Source: Azospirillum sp. RU38E (GTDB taxonomy: Bacteria; Pseudomonadota; Alphaproteobacteria; Azospirillales; Azospirillaceae). From it: a stretch of 64,000 bases of DNA. The position numbers and the translations under genes were made by a program. Below the pieces are notes generated by a model. It was not told the origin of the DNA. It saw only the letters and a list, made by a program, of their open reading frames with translations, and made no database searches. Numbering within the stretch: position 1 is the first letter of the stretch; each line of letters begins with the position of its first letter. This document shows positions 35,802 to 43,610 of this stretch, piece by piece. The stretch is from the NCBI RefSeq assembly GCF_900188385.1, contig NZ_FZOI01000005.1, forward strand, positions 62,001 through 126,000. Reading direction: 5' to 3'.

Positions 35802-35837
35802 ATTGCAAATCATTGCTGGTGATCTGGGCGGGCTGCT

Positions 35838-35869
35838 CCCCGTCATCCCGCGACATCGGGATGACGGGG
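35838..35869. repeat. Short perfect hairpin next to the MITE-like element
   Basis: CCCCGTCATCCCG at 35838-35850 is exactly inverted at 35857-35869 with a 6-bp loop. There is no T-tract on either strand, so this is more likely a dispersed palindromic sequence than a terminator. Confidence 0.6.
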
Positions 35870-35883
35870 AAAGGTGTGGCGTT

Positions 35884-36080
35884 AGTGCCCGTCCGGAAAG
35901 TTCCACGTTATCTCAACGTCTTACACGTCTTATCTTTAAGCGCTACCGTCACCCATGCTGCGGCCGGGGTCCAGTTCGTAGAGCAAAGCGCCCCTTGATT
36001 CTGGACCCCGGCCGCAGCATGGGTGACGGGATTAGAACATTAACATGTTGAGAAATAACAAAATTTTCCGGACAGACACT
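35884..36080. mobile_element. MITE-like palindromic element, about 197 bp
   Basis: The terminal 16 bp (AGTGCCCGTCCGGAAA at 35884-35899) match the inverted other end (36065-36080) at 14 positions. A perfect 27-bp inverted repeat lies inside (35948-35974 and 36001-36027), and weaker inverted similarity joins the two. TTA flanks both ends (35882-35884 and 36080-36082), a possible 3-bp target duplication. There is no transposase frame. It lies between the DUF4198 promoter and cydX. Confidence 0.6.
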
Positions 36081-36091
36081 TAAAAAGCCCC

Positions 36092-36202
36092 CTACCCTTC
36101 CCCACGCTCCTTGGCATCTTCACGCATTTCGAACCACATCGCGTTCAGCACCGCAAAGGCCGCCGCCAGGGGCAGGCCCAGCATCCAGGCGAAGTACCAC
36201 AT
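36092..36202 (-). CDS. cydX: Cytochrome bd oxidase small subunit CydX
   Basis: A 36-residue protein directly after cydB on the same strand. It begins M-W-Y-F-A-W-M-L-G-L-P-L-A, the hallmark of CydX (YbgT), with one membrane helix and a charged tail (F-E-M-R-E-D-A-K-E-R-G). CydX is required for stability and activity of the bd oxidase. The start lies 20 bp after the cydB stop. It is followed within 12 bp by the MITE-like element. Confidence 0.95.
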   Translation of the reverse strand: MWYFAWMLGLPLAAAFAVLNAMWFEMREDAKERGEG

Positions 36203-36222
36203 GATATGTGTCCCCTTTCAGA

Positions 36223-37377
36223 TCAGTAGAAATGTCCATCCTCGCGCCGCAAGGCCGCCTCATCCACCTTGCCCCACAGGATGCGGTGAACCCAGGCGGT
36301 ATAGGCCAGCACGATGGGCAGCAGGATCAGCGTCACCACCAGCATGATGAACAGGGTCTGGTGGGAGGAGGAACTGTCCCACACGGTCAGGCTGGAACGC
36401 GGGTCGATGGAACTGGGCAGGATGAAGGGGAACATGGATACCCCCACCGTGCCGATCACGCCGACGATGGAGGCACCAGAGGCCAGCAGCGCCAGCCCTT
36501 CCCACCGCCCCCGCAACCCGATAAAGGCCAGCCCCGCCCCCACCACGCCCAACAGCGGGGCCAGCAGCAGCAGCGGATAGGCCCGGTAATTATCGAACCA
36601 GGCGCCCGCCTGGACCGCCACCTGCTTGTAAAGCGGGTTGGAAGGGCCGGCCATATCCTGCGCACCCAGCACGCGATAACCATCCACCCACAGATACAGT
36701 ACCATGCCGCCCAGCACGAACAGGGCGATGGTCAGCAGCGCCGCCAGCGATCCCACGGCGCGCGCCCGTGCGGCCACGGCCCCTTGCGTCTTCAGCACCA
36801 GCCAGCCGGCCCCATGCATGGCCAGCATCGCCACCGACAACAGGCCGCATAACAGGGCGAACGGGTTCAGCAAGCCAAAGAAGCTGCCGGTATAGAAGGG
36901 CCGCAGATCATCATCCAGATGGAAGGGCACGCCCTGCAGCACATTGCCCACGGCCACCCCGAAAATCAGCGCCGGGACAAAGCCGCCGATGAACAGCGCC
37001 CAATCCCACAGCGCCCGCCAACCCGGCTCTTCCCGCTTGGAGCGATATTTGAACGCCACCGGCCGCAGGATCAGGGCCGCCAGTACCACGAACATGGCGA
37101 GATAGAAACCGGAGAAGGAGACGGCATAGAGCGGCGGCCAGGCGGCGAAGATCGCCCCACCGCCCAGGATGAACCAGACCTGGTTACCCTCCCAGACCGG
37201 GCCGACGCTGTTGATCATGACGCGCCGTTCCACATCATCCCGGCCCAGGAAGGGCAGCAACATGCCCACCCCCATGTCATAGCCATCGGTGACGGCAAAG
37301 CCGATCAGCAGCACGCCCAGCAGCACCCACCAGATCAGGCGCAGCGTTTCATAATCGATCAATTCATGCAGGATCAT
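36223..37377 (-). CDS. cydB: Cytochrome bd ubiquinol oxidase subunit II
   Basis: A 384-residue integral membrane subunit with eight or nine helices. It shows the CydB hallmarks D-Y-E-T-L-R-L-I-W-W-V-L-L-G, T-D-G-Y-D-M-G-V-G-M-L-L-P, N-S-V-G-P-V-W-E-G-N-Q-V-W-F-I-L-G-G-G and the C-terminal S-L-T-V-W-D-S-S-S-S. I chose the ATG at 37377 (opening M-I-L-H-E-L-I-D-Y-E-T, the usual CydB start), with GGAG eight bases upstream. A GTG three codons earlier overlaps the cydA stop. It is co-transcribed with cydA and cydX. Confidence 0.97.
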   Translation of the reverse strand: MILHELIDYETLRLIWWVLLGVLLIGFAVTDGYDMGVGMLLPFLGRDDVERRVMINSVGPVWEGNQVWFILGGGAIFAAWPPLYAVSFSGFYLAMFVVLAALILRPVAFKYRSKREEPGWRALWDWALFIGGFVPALIFGVAVGNVLQGVPFHLDDDLRPFYTGSFFGLLNPFALLCGLLSVAMLAMHGAGWLVLKTQGAVAARARAVGSLAALLTIALFVLGGMVLYLWVDGYRVLGAQDMAGPSNPLYKQVAVQAGAWFDNYRAYPLLLLAPLLGVVGAGLAFIGLRGRWEGLALLASGASIVGVIGTVGVSMFPFILPSSIDPRSSLTVWDSSSSHQTLFIMLVVTLILLPIVLAYTAWVHRILWGKVDEAALRREDGHFY

Positions 37378-37382
37378 GATCG

Positions 37383-38939
37383 TCACTCCGCAGCGATGGC
37401 GTGATGCACGGGGTCTTGGGCCGGCCCCTTGCGGATGGCCCGCAACATCAGGGAGACCTCCACCACGAACAAGGTGCTGTAGAACAGCACGAAGCCGGCA
37501 AGCGTGATCAGCAGGTCGCTGACGCCCAGGCTGGAGACAGCCACCGCCGTGGGCAACACCCCTTCGATGATCCAGGGCTGGCGGCCATATTCGGCCACCA
37601 CCCAGCCCAGTTCAGCCGCGATCCAGGGCAGCGGGATGGACCAGACCGCCACCCAGAGCAGCCAGCGCGGCTGACCCAGCCTCTGCCGCGCCGACTGCCA
37701 GAAGAAGGCCGCCATCAGGGCGATGAAGAAGAAGCCCAACCCCACCATGAGCCGGAAGGACCAGAAAAGCGGGGCGACGTGCGGCACCAGATCCCAGGCC
37801 GCCGCCTGAATCTGATCCGGTGTGGCATCGGCCGGATTATCGACATAGCGTTTCAGCAGATAGGCATAGCCCAGATTGCCGCCATGGGCTTCGAACAGTT
37901 CGCGGGCTTTGGCCGGGGCCTTTTCCAGGCTGCGGGCGGCACGGATTTCCGCCAGCGCGCCATAGGCGACGATGCCGCTTTCAATCCGCTGCCGCCCGCG
38001 TTCCACCAGCGCATTGATGCCGGGCACCTCTGTGTCCAGGGAGCGGGTGGAGATCAGGCCCAAGGCCCAGGGGATGGTCAGCACATGATGGGTCTTGCGC
38101 GCCGCCTGATCGGGGAAGCCGATGGCGGTGAAGCTGGCGGGTGCCGGCTCCGTCTCCCACATGCCCTCAATCGCGGCCAGTTTCATCTTTTGATGTTCGG
38201 TCGCCAGATAGCCGCTCTCATCCCCCAGCACGACGACGGAGAGCGATGACAGCAGGCCGAAGGAGCAGGCCACCGCCATGGAGCGTTTGGCCAGGTGCAG
38301 ATGCCGCCCCTTCAGCATGTACCAGGCCGACACGCCCAGCACAAAGACCGAGGCCGTGACATAGCCGGCAGAGACCGTATGCACGAACTTGGCCTGGGCC
38401 ACCGGGTTGAACAGCACGGCACCGAAATCCTCAATCTCCATCCGCATGGTGGCGGGGTTGAAGACGGACCCGACCGGGTTCTGCATCCAGCCATTGGCGA
38501 TCAGAATCCACAGGGCCGAGAGGTTGGAGCCAATGGCCACCGCCCAGGTGGCCACCAGATGCTGCACCCTGGTCATCTTCTCCCAGCCGAAGAAGAACAG
38601 GCCGACAAAGGTCGCTTCCAGGAAAAACGCCATCAGCCCTTCGATGGCCAGCGGGGCCCCGAAAATGTCGCCGACATAGTGGCTGTAATAGGACCAGTTC
38701 ATGCCGAACTGGAATTCCATGGTAAGGCCGGTGGCCACCCCCAGCACGAAATTGATGCCGAACAGGGTGCCCCAGAACTTGGTCATCTGCCGCCAGATGT
38801 CCCGCCCTGTCATCACATAGACCGTCTCCATGATGGCCAGGATGATGGACAGGCCGAGTGTCAGCGGCACAAAAAGGAAGTGGTAAAGCGCTGTCAGGGC
38901 GAATTGCAGCCGTGACAGTTCCACAATGTCGAGTTCCAT
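37383..38939 (-). CDS. cydA: Cytochrome bd ubiquinol oxidase subunit I
   Basis: The 518-residue haem-bearing subunit of a high-affinity quinol oxidase. The haem b595 ligand His20 sits in A-L-Y-H-F-L-F-V-P-L-T-L-G. The Q-loop carries K-L-A-A-I-E-G-M-W-E-T and is long, as in E. coli CydA, rather than short as in cyanide-insensitive CioA. The E-Y-G-R-Q-P-W motif is present. So this is a canonical L-type bd oxidase. The start used is the ATG at 38939, opening M-E-L-D-I-V-E-L-S-R-L-Q-F. The export and assembly genes cydDC are not in the window. The regulator divergent to it at 39344 may control it. Confidence 0.96.
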   Translation of the reverse strand: MELDIVELSRLQFALTALYHFLFVPLTLGLSIILAIMETVYVMTGRDIWRQMTKFWGTLFGINFVLGVATGLTMEFQFGMNWSYYSHYVGDIFGAPLAIEGLMAFFLEATFVGLFFFGWEKMTRVQHLVATWAVAIGSNLSALWILIANGWMQNPVGSVFNPATMRMEIEDFGAVLFNPVAQAKFVHTVSAGYVTASVFVLGVSAWYMLKGRHLHLAKRSMAVACSFGLLSSLSVVVLGDESGYLATEHQKMKLAAIEGMWETEPAPASFTAIGFPDQAARKTHHVLTIPWALGLISTRSLDTEVPGINALVERGRQRIESGIVAYGALAEIRAARSLEKAPAKARELFEAHGGNLGYAYLLKRYVDNPADATPDQIQAAAWDLVPHVAPLFWSFRLMVGLGFFFIALMAAFFWQSARQRLGQPRWLLWVAVWSIPLPWIAAELGWVVAEYGRQPWIIEGVLPTAVAVSSLGVSDLLITLAGFVLFYSTLFVVEVSLMLRAIRKGPAQDPVHHAIAAE

Positions 38940-39343
38940 ACCTGCCTGCCGGCGAACCGGCCCCCCGGAATGGTCGGCAGCCACCGGGATGGGGCCGCCT
39001 GCTGTGCTGGTGAGGGAACGGAGCCGGGCCGCAATCGTTCAAACGAACTGCCGATCAATTGCTTATGAGCCGGCCCCCGCCCCACCGGGATCAAGGACCG
39101 GATGATGCGCCCCCTGCCCTGCCGCTGCTTTGCGGATTGTCAAAGGCGCTGGGGTGACGGGGGCCCGGATTTCCGCTCAACAGCCACAGTCAGCAGTTTG
39201 GCGCAAAAGGCAGCGACCGGCCAGACCGTTACGCCGGTTGCGACAAATATTCACCCAGCCAACGGAATCCCGACCGCTGCATCGCTTGCCGCCCCCGGCC
39301 GGATCGGCCTATTAGATGGGACGGGGGAGCATGGAGGATTGGC
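38940..39343. other. Divergent promoter region of cydA and the FNR-like gene
   Basis: About 400 bp without a supportable gene. I looked for a TTGAY-N4-RTCAA site and found only half-sites (GATCAA near 39053 and GATCAAGG near 39090), so direct FNR control of cydAB is not evident from the sequence. The ribosome-binding site of the right-hand gene, GGAGG, is at 39333-39337. Confidence 0.5.
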
Positions 39344-40051
39344 GTGAAGGCGGCACGGATCATTGCGGCGCGTCAGGGGCTGATGGCCTGTCAGCATTGC
39401 GGCATCCGCCATCTGGCCCTGTTTGCCGATCTGCACGACAGCGATTTCGATCTGATCCATCTGCCCATTGAGGAAATCGGCGTCGAGCCGATGGAGCAGA
39501 TTTACCATCTGGATCAGGCGGCGACGGCCATCTTCACCCTGCGCGCCGGTTTGGTGAAGCTGGTGCATATCCAGCCGGACGGGTCACAGCGCATCGTCCG
39601 GCTGATCCGCCCCGGCGGGGTGGTGGGGCTGGAAGCGCTGGTAAGACCCCATTATGAACATCTGGCCGTGGCGCTGCTGCCGGTGGAACTCTGCCGCATC
39701 CCCGTCAGCGTGGTGCGCCAGTTGCAAACCAACACGCCCCGTCTGCATCAGAAACTGATGGAGAAATGGCACGAGGCGTTGAGCGTGGCCGATGATTTCC
39801 TGACCGGGCTTTCCACCGGCAGCGCCCGGCAGCGGCTGGCGCGCCTGTTGTTGACCCTATCGGAGGAAGCCCCCGATCAGCCGGTACGCCTGTTCACGCG
39901 GGAAGATTTCGGCGCCATCCTGGCCGTCACCCTGGAGACCGCCAGCCGCACGGTCAGCGACCTGAAGCGCAGCGGCGCCATTCGGGAGGTGGCGCATAAT
40001 CTGGTGATCTGCGACCGGGTGGCGCTGCAGGCGGCGGCGGAGGGGATGTAG
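39344..40051 (+). CDS. CRP/FNR-family regulator with an atypical cysteine set
   Basis: A 235-residue regulator with an N-terminal cyclic-nucleotide-like beta-roll and a C-terminal winged HTH. The recognition helix has E-T-A-S-R-T-V-S-D-L-K-R, giving the E-x-x-S-R set that reads TTGAT half-sites in FNR. Cysteines are at 16, 19 and 117. Position 117 (L-C-R-I-P) aligns with FNR Cys122, and C-Q-H-C aligns with Cys20/Cys23, but the position of Cys29 is alanine. It could therefore hold a [4Fe-4S] cluster with a substitute ligand, or have lost oxygen sensing. The start is GTG with GGAGG six bases upstream. It is divergent from cydAB and 9.7 kb from a perfect FNR site, so oxygen-linked control is plausible. 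Confidence 0.87.
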   Translation: MKAARIIAARQGLMACQHCGIRHLALFADLHDSDFDLIHLPIEEIGVEPMEQIYHLDQAATAIFTLRAGLVKLVHIQPDGSQRIVRLIRPGGVVGLEALVRPHYEHLAVALLPVELCRIPVSVVRQLQTNTPRLHQKLMEKWHEALSVADDFLTGLSTGSARQRLARLLLTLSEEAPDQPVRLFTREDFGAILAVTLETASRTVSDLKRSGAIREVAHNLVICDRVALQAAAEGM

Positions 40052-40070
40052 GGGCCACGCCTCATCTCTC

Positions 40071-40297
40071 CGTCACCCCGGCGAAGGCCGGGGTCCAGGT
40101 CGCTTGCGCACCCCTAGCGATGCCGATACCCTCGGCGGGCAGACATCGGCCGGCCTGGACGCCTATGGACGATCGTCGGGCAGGCGATCTGTCCAGAGAT
40201 CGCCCCCCCATTTTCGCTCAAAGCTCTTTCAGGCCGCACAGCGGACCAAAGGCGCATTGCTCTACGAAACTGAACCCCGGCCTTCGCCGGGGTGACG
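40071..40297. repeat. Inverted repeat element, family B
   Basis: A 28-bp arm at 40071-40098, based on GTCACCCCGGCGAAGGCC, recurs inverted at 40270-40297 with one mismatch and a 171-bp spacer. The inner side of the right arm reads, on the minus strand, TCGTAGAGCAATGCGCC. The MITE-like element at 35884 carries TCGTAGAGCAAAGCGCC in the same position next to its own GTCACCC arm, so the two are related. This fills the gap between the FNR-like gene and fghA. Confidence 0.8.
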
Positions 40298-40325
40298 GTG
40301 GAGGGGGGGGCAACCGGTGCCCCCC

Positions 40326-41162
40326 TTACAACCTCTCCCCATGCCAGCGCAGGTGATCATCCATGAAGCTGGAAATGAAATAGTAGGAGTGATCATACCC
40401 TTCCTGCATCCGCAGGGTCAGGGCAATCCCTGCCTTCTGGCAGGCGTCCGCCAGCAGCTGCGGGCGGAGCTGGCCTTCCAGAAAGCCATCGGCCGTGCCC
40501 TGGTCCACCAGGATTTCCGGCACCAGCGCCCCATGTTCGATCAAGGCCACCGCATCATGGCGCAGCCATGCCGCCTTGTCCGACCCCAGATAGGCGGGAA
40601 ATGCCTTCTGGCCCCAAGGCACCTGCGTCGGGGCCACGATGGGGGCGAAGGCGGAAACGGATTTGAACCGCCCCGGATGGCGCAGCGCCACGGTCAGCGC
40701 CCCATGGCCGCCCATGGAATGGCCGGTAATGCCCTGCCGGTCTGTATCCACCGGGAAATGCCGGGTCACCAGCGCGGGCAGTTCCTCTGTCACATAGGTC
40801 CACATGCGGAAATGCGGTGCCCAGGGGGCCTCTGTGGCGTCGACATAAAAGCCGGCCCCCTGCCCCAGATCCCAGCCGGCATCATCGGCCACGCCGTCGC
40901 CGCGCGGGCTGGTATCCGGGCAGACGATGACCAGACCCAGTTCCGCCGCCAGCCGCCGGAACTCCCCCTTCTCCGTCACATTGGCATGGGTGCAGGTCAG
41001 GCCGGACAGGAACCACAGCACCGGCAGCTTGCCCCCGCCAGCGGCCTGCGGCGGGGTGAAGACGCTGAACTGCATAGGCGTGCCGGTGGCACTGGATTGG
41101 TGGCGATAGACACCCTGAATGCCGCCATGGCTGCGGGTGGTGGAGACGGTTTCAAGGCTCAT
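40326..41162 (-). CDS. fghA: S-formylglutathione hydrolase
   Basis: A 278-residue esterase-D-family hydrolase that converts S-formylglutathione to formate and glutathione, the second step of formaldehyde detoxification. The nucleophile elbow G-H-S-M-G-G-H-G-A-L gives Ser149. The family motifs L-S-G-L-T-C-T-H-A-N, P-D-T-S-P-R-G and G-A-G-F-Y-V-D-A-T are present, and the catalytic His lies in G-Y-D-H-S-Y-Y-F-I. It lies 75 bp downstream of the formaldehyde dehydrogenase on the same strand. The start is one of two adjacent ATGs (41165 or 41162), and I used the second. I recognise this family with confidence. Confidence 0.95.
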   Translation of the reverse strand: MSLETVSTTRSHGGIQGVYRHQSSATGTPMQFSVFTPPQAAGGGKLPVLWFLSGLTCTHANVTEKGEFRRLAAELGLVIVCPDTSPRGDGVADDAGWDLGQGAGFYVDATEAPWAPHFRMWTYVTEELPALVTRHFPVDTDRQGITGHSMGGHGALTVALRHPGRFKSVSAFAPIVAPTQVPWGQKAFPAYLGSDKAAWLRHDAVALIEHGALVPEILVDQGTADGFLEGQLRPQLLADACQKAGIALTLRMQEGYDHSYYFISSFMDDHLRWHGERL

Positions 41163-41180
41163 CATCGATCCCGGCATTGA

Positions 41181-41197
41181 TGTGTGACGTCACACAG
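41181..41197. promoter_or_regulatory. TGTGTGACGTCACACA palindrome, candidate partition-protein site
   Basis: A perfect 16-bp palindrome (17 of the 18 bases of the longer form CTGTGTGACGTCACACAG) lies in the gap between adhC and fghA. The same sequence occurs inside parB (61630) and, with one change, upstream of parA (63394). It is therefore a candidate distant binding site of the replicon's ParB. A local regulator site is the alternative. Confidence 0.5.
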
Positions 41198-41237
41198 TAA
41201 GGGGGCAGACCAAGTGACCTGCCCCCTGTCCTACCCC

Positions 41238-42347
41238 TTAAAACACCACGACGCTGCGGATGCTCTCACCGGCGTGCATCAGGTCGAAGGCCTTGTTGAT
41301 CTCCTCCAGGCTCAGCACATGGGTGATCATCGGGTCGATCTCGATCTTGCCCTGCATGTACCAGTCGACGATCTTCGGCACGTCGGTACGACCGCGCGCA
41401 CCACCGAAAGCGGAACCCTTCCACACGCGACCGGTCACCAGTTGGAACGGACGGGTGGAGATTTCCTTGCCGGCTTCGGCCACGCCGATGACGACGGAAA
41501 CACCCCAGCCGCGATGGCAGGCTTCCAACGCCTGCCGCATCACATTGGTGTTGCCGGTGCAGTCGAAGGTGTAATCGGCCCCGCCTTCCGTCAGGCCGAC
41601 CAGATGCTGCACGATATCGCCGTCGATCTTGGTGGGGTTGACGAAATGGGTCATGCCGAAACGGCGGCCCCATTCTTCCTTGCGGTCATTAATATCCACA
41701 CCGATGATCTTGTCGGCCCCCACCATGCGGGCGGCCTGGATGACATTCAGGCCGATGCCGCCCAGGCCAAAGATCACCACATTGGAACCCGGTTCCACCT
41801 TGGCCGTATTGATCACCGCACCCACCCCGGTGGTAACACCGCAGCCGATATAGCAGGTGGACTGGAACGGCGCGTCTTCCCGGATTTTCGCCACCGCGAT
41901 TTCCGGCAGAACGGTGAAGTTGGAGAAGGTGGAGCAGCCCATATAGTGATAGATCGGCTGGCCCTTATAGCTGAAGCGGCTGGTGCCATCGGGCATCAGG
42001 CCCTTGCCCTGGGTGGCGCGGATGGAGGTGCAGAGGTTGGTCTTGCGCGACAGGCAGCTTTTGCACTGGCGGCATTCCGGGGTGTAGAGCGGGATGACAT
42101 GATCGCCCGGCTTCAGGCTGGTGACGCCCGGCCCCACCTCCCGCACAATGCCGGCCCCTTCATGGCCCAGGATGGAGGGGAAGATGCCCTCGCTGTCAAA
42201 CCCGTCCAGCGTATAGGCATCGGTATGGCAGATGCCGGTGGCCATGATCTCAATCAGCACCTCGCCCAGCTTCGGGCCTTCCAGATCGACTTCAACGATT
42301 TCCAGGGGCTTCTTGGCTTCAAAGGCAACGGCGGCGCGGGTCTTCAT
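41238..42347 (-). CDS. adhC: S-(hydroxymethyl)glutathione dehydrogenase / class III alcohol dehydrogenase
   Basis: A 369-residue zinc enzyme that oxidises the glutathione-formaldehyde adduct with NAD. Catalytic zinc ligands are Cys40 (G-I-C-H-T-D-A-Y) and His62 with Glu63 (L-G-H-E-G-A-G). The structural zinc cysteines are Cys92, 95, 98 and 106. The Rossmann motif is G-L-G-G-I-G-L-N-V. The class III mark [12 protein letters not shown] is also present. fghA follows in the same operon, and a LysR gene is divergent with a clear palindrome between them. It removes formaldehyde, for example from demethylation of methoxylated aromatics. Confidence 0.97.
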   Translation of the reverse strand: MKTRAAVAFEAKKPLEIVEVDLEGPKLGEVLIEIMATGICHTDAYTLDGFDSEGIFPSILGHEGAGIVREVGPGVTSLKPGDHVIPLYTPECRQCKSCLSRKTNLCTSIRATQGKGLMPDGTSRFSYKGQPIYHYMGCSTFSNFTVLPEIAVAKIREDAPFQSTCYIGCGVTTGVGAVINTAKVEPGSNVVIFGLGGIGLNVIQAARMVGADKIIGVDINDRKEEWGRRFGMTHFVNPTKIDGDIVQHLVGLTEGGADYTFDCTGNTNVMRQALEACHRGWGVSVVIGVAEAGKEISTRPFQLVTGRVWKGSAFGGARGRTDVPKIVDWYMQGKIEIDPMITHVLSLEEINKAFDLMHAGESIRSVVVF

Positions 42348-42464
42348 GGGGGCTTCTTCCGGCTTGTGGACATGGGAAAATCCCGCTGGCCGGTTCGGTC
42401 AGCGGGCGTTGCGTGACTATAGCCGGGGCCTTCCCTGGCAACAATCCCGGCTTTATGGCAAAAA

Positions 42465-42486
42465 ATTATTGCTGTATAGCAATAAT
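42465..42486. promoter_or_regulatory. Palindromic LysR-type operator between adhC and lysR
   Basis: The 9-bp arms ATTATTGCT and AGCAATAAT are separated by GTAT. They contain a TTGC-N6-GCAA core and so fit the T-N11-A form bound by LysR proteins. It stands 47 bp before the LysR start and 118 bp before adhC, suiting autoregulation and control of adhC-fghA. Confidence 0.7.
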
Positions 42487-42532
42487 CAAGAATGCACACC
42501 GGTCCCCATCAAAGGTCAGGAAACCACCCCCA

Positions 42533-43411
42533 ATGCAGCCCTGGGATGGGATTGAGGAATTTATCGCCACGGCGGAGACGGAGAGTTTTTCCCACGCCGC
42601 CACCCGGCTGGGGGTTTCCACCTCCCATATCAGCCGGGAGGTGGCGCGGCTGGAGGATCGGCTCTCCGTCCGCCTGCTCTACCGCACCACCCGCCGGGTC
42701 AGCCTGACCGATGCCGGGCGGCTGTTCCTGGAACGCTGCCGCCGGCTGGTGGAGGAGCGGGAGGAGATGTTCGCCGCCGTCAGTGAACAGGATGGCGCGG
42801 CGCGTGGGCATCTGCGGCTGACCTGTTCCATTGCCTATGGCGAACGGTTCATCGTGCCGCTGGTGAACCGCTTCCTGGCCGATCACCCGCAGATGAGCGT
42901 TTCCATCGACCTGACCAACCGGGTGGTCGATCTGGTGGGGGAGGGGTTTGATCTGGCCGTGCGCATCGGGGCCAGCCTGGGCGACAGCCGGCTGATCGCC
43001 GTGCGGCTGGCACAGCGGGAGCGCTATCTCTGCGCCGCTCCGGCCTATCTGGCGGCCCAGAGCGCCCCCACCGGGCTGGACGATCTGGCCCGCCATGCCT
43101 GCCTGATCGGCACGGCCGAATTCTGGCAGTTCCAGACCGGCGGGCGGCTGGTGGAATTCAAGCCGCGCGGTTCCTGGCGCTGCAACAGCGGCTTTGCCGT
43201 GCTGGATGCGGCCCGCCAGGGGCTGGGGCTCTGCCAATTGCCGGATTTCTATGTGGAACCCGATCTGGCCAGCGGCGCCCTGGTCAGCCTGCTGGAACCC
43301 CACCGCCCGCCGGCTGAGGGGATCTGGGCCGTCTATCCCCATCGCCGCCACCTGTCGCCCAAGGTGGCGCGGCTGGTGGATTATCTGAAAACCCATGTGG
43401 GTCAGGGCTGA
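42533..43411 (+). CDS. LysR-family transcriptional regulator, divergent from adhC
   Basis: A 292-residue LysR regulator. The HTH is at about residues 5-62, with F-S-H-A-A-T-R-L-G-V-S-T-S-H-I-S-R-E-V-A-R-L-E. The effector domain belongs to the CrgA/YafC-like branch (V-V-D-L-V-G-E-G-F-D-L-A-V-R-I-G and S-G-F-A-V-L-D-A-A-R-Q-G-L-G-L-C-Q-L-P). The ATG at 42533 was chosen because upstream in-frame codons span the palindromic operator and do not resemble the family. Position and operator suggest control of the formaldehyde genes. The inducer is unknown. Confidence 0.88.
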   Translation: MQPWDGIEEFIATAETESFSHAATRLGVSTSHISREVARLEDRLSVRLLYRTTRRVSLTDAGRLFLERCRRLVEEREEMFAAVSEQDGAARGHLRLTCSIAYGERFIVPLVNRFLADHPQMSVSIDLTNRVVDLVGEGFDLAVRIGASLGDSRLIAVRLAQRERYLCAAPAYLAAQSAPTGLDDLARHACLIGTAEFWQFQTGGRLVEFKPRGSWRCNSGFAVLDAARQGLGLCQLPDFYVEPDLASGALVSLLEPHRPPAEGIWAVYPHRRHLSPKVARLVDYLKTHVGQG

Positions 43412-43610
43412 AGGGGGCGATGAACGGGCGGCCAGCATAACCCTGGCCGCCGCCCATACTGACAGAAAATTATAATCATCGGGTTAGATAGCTACGCGGC
43501 GCGTTTTCATAGAAAATACATTTGAAAGCACGCGACCTTTCATTGCAATCCGTGCAAATATTCAATGATGACTTTTTCCCTATCCAGGCCTGCCCTGCGG
43601 AGTTCCCCCG

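Noticed and set aside
35884-36080. A complete insertion sequence
   Set aside because: There is no transposase frame; the element is only about 200 bp.
38940-39343. FNR box for cydAB
   Set aside because: Only isolated GATCAA half-sites are present; no full TTGAY-N4-RTCAA was found.
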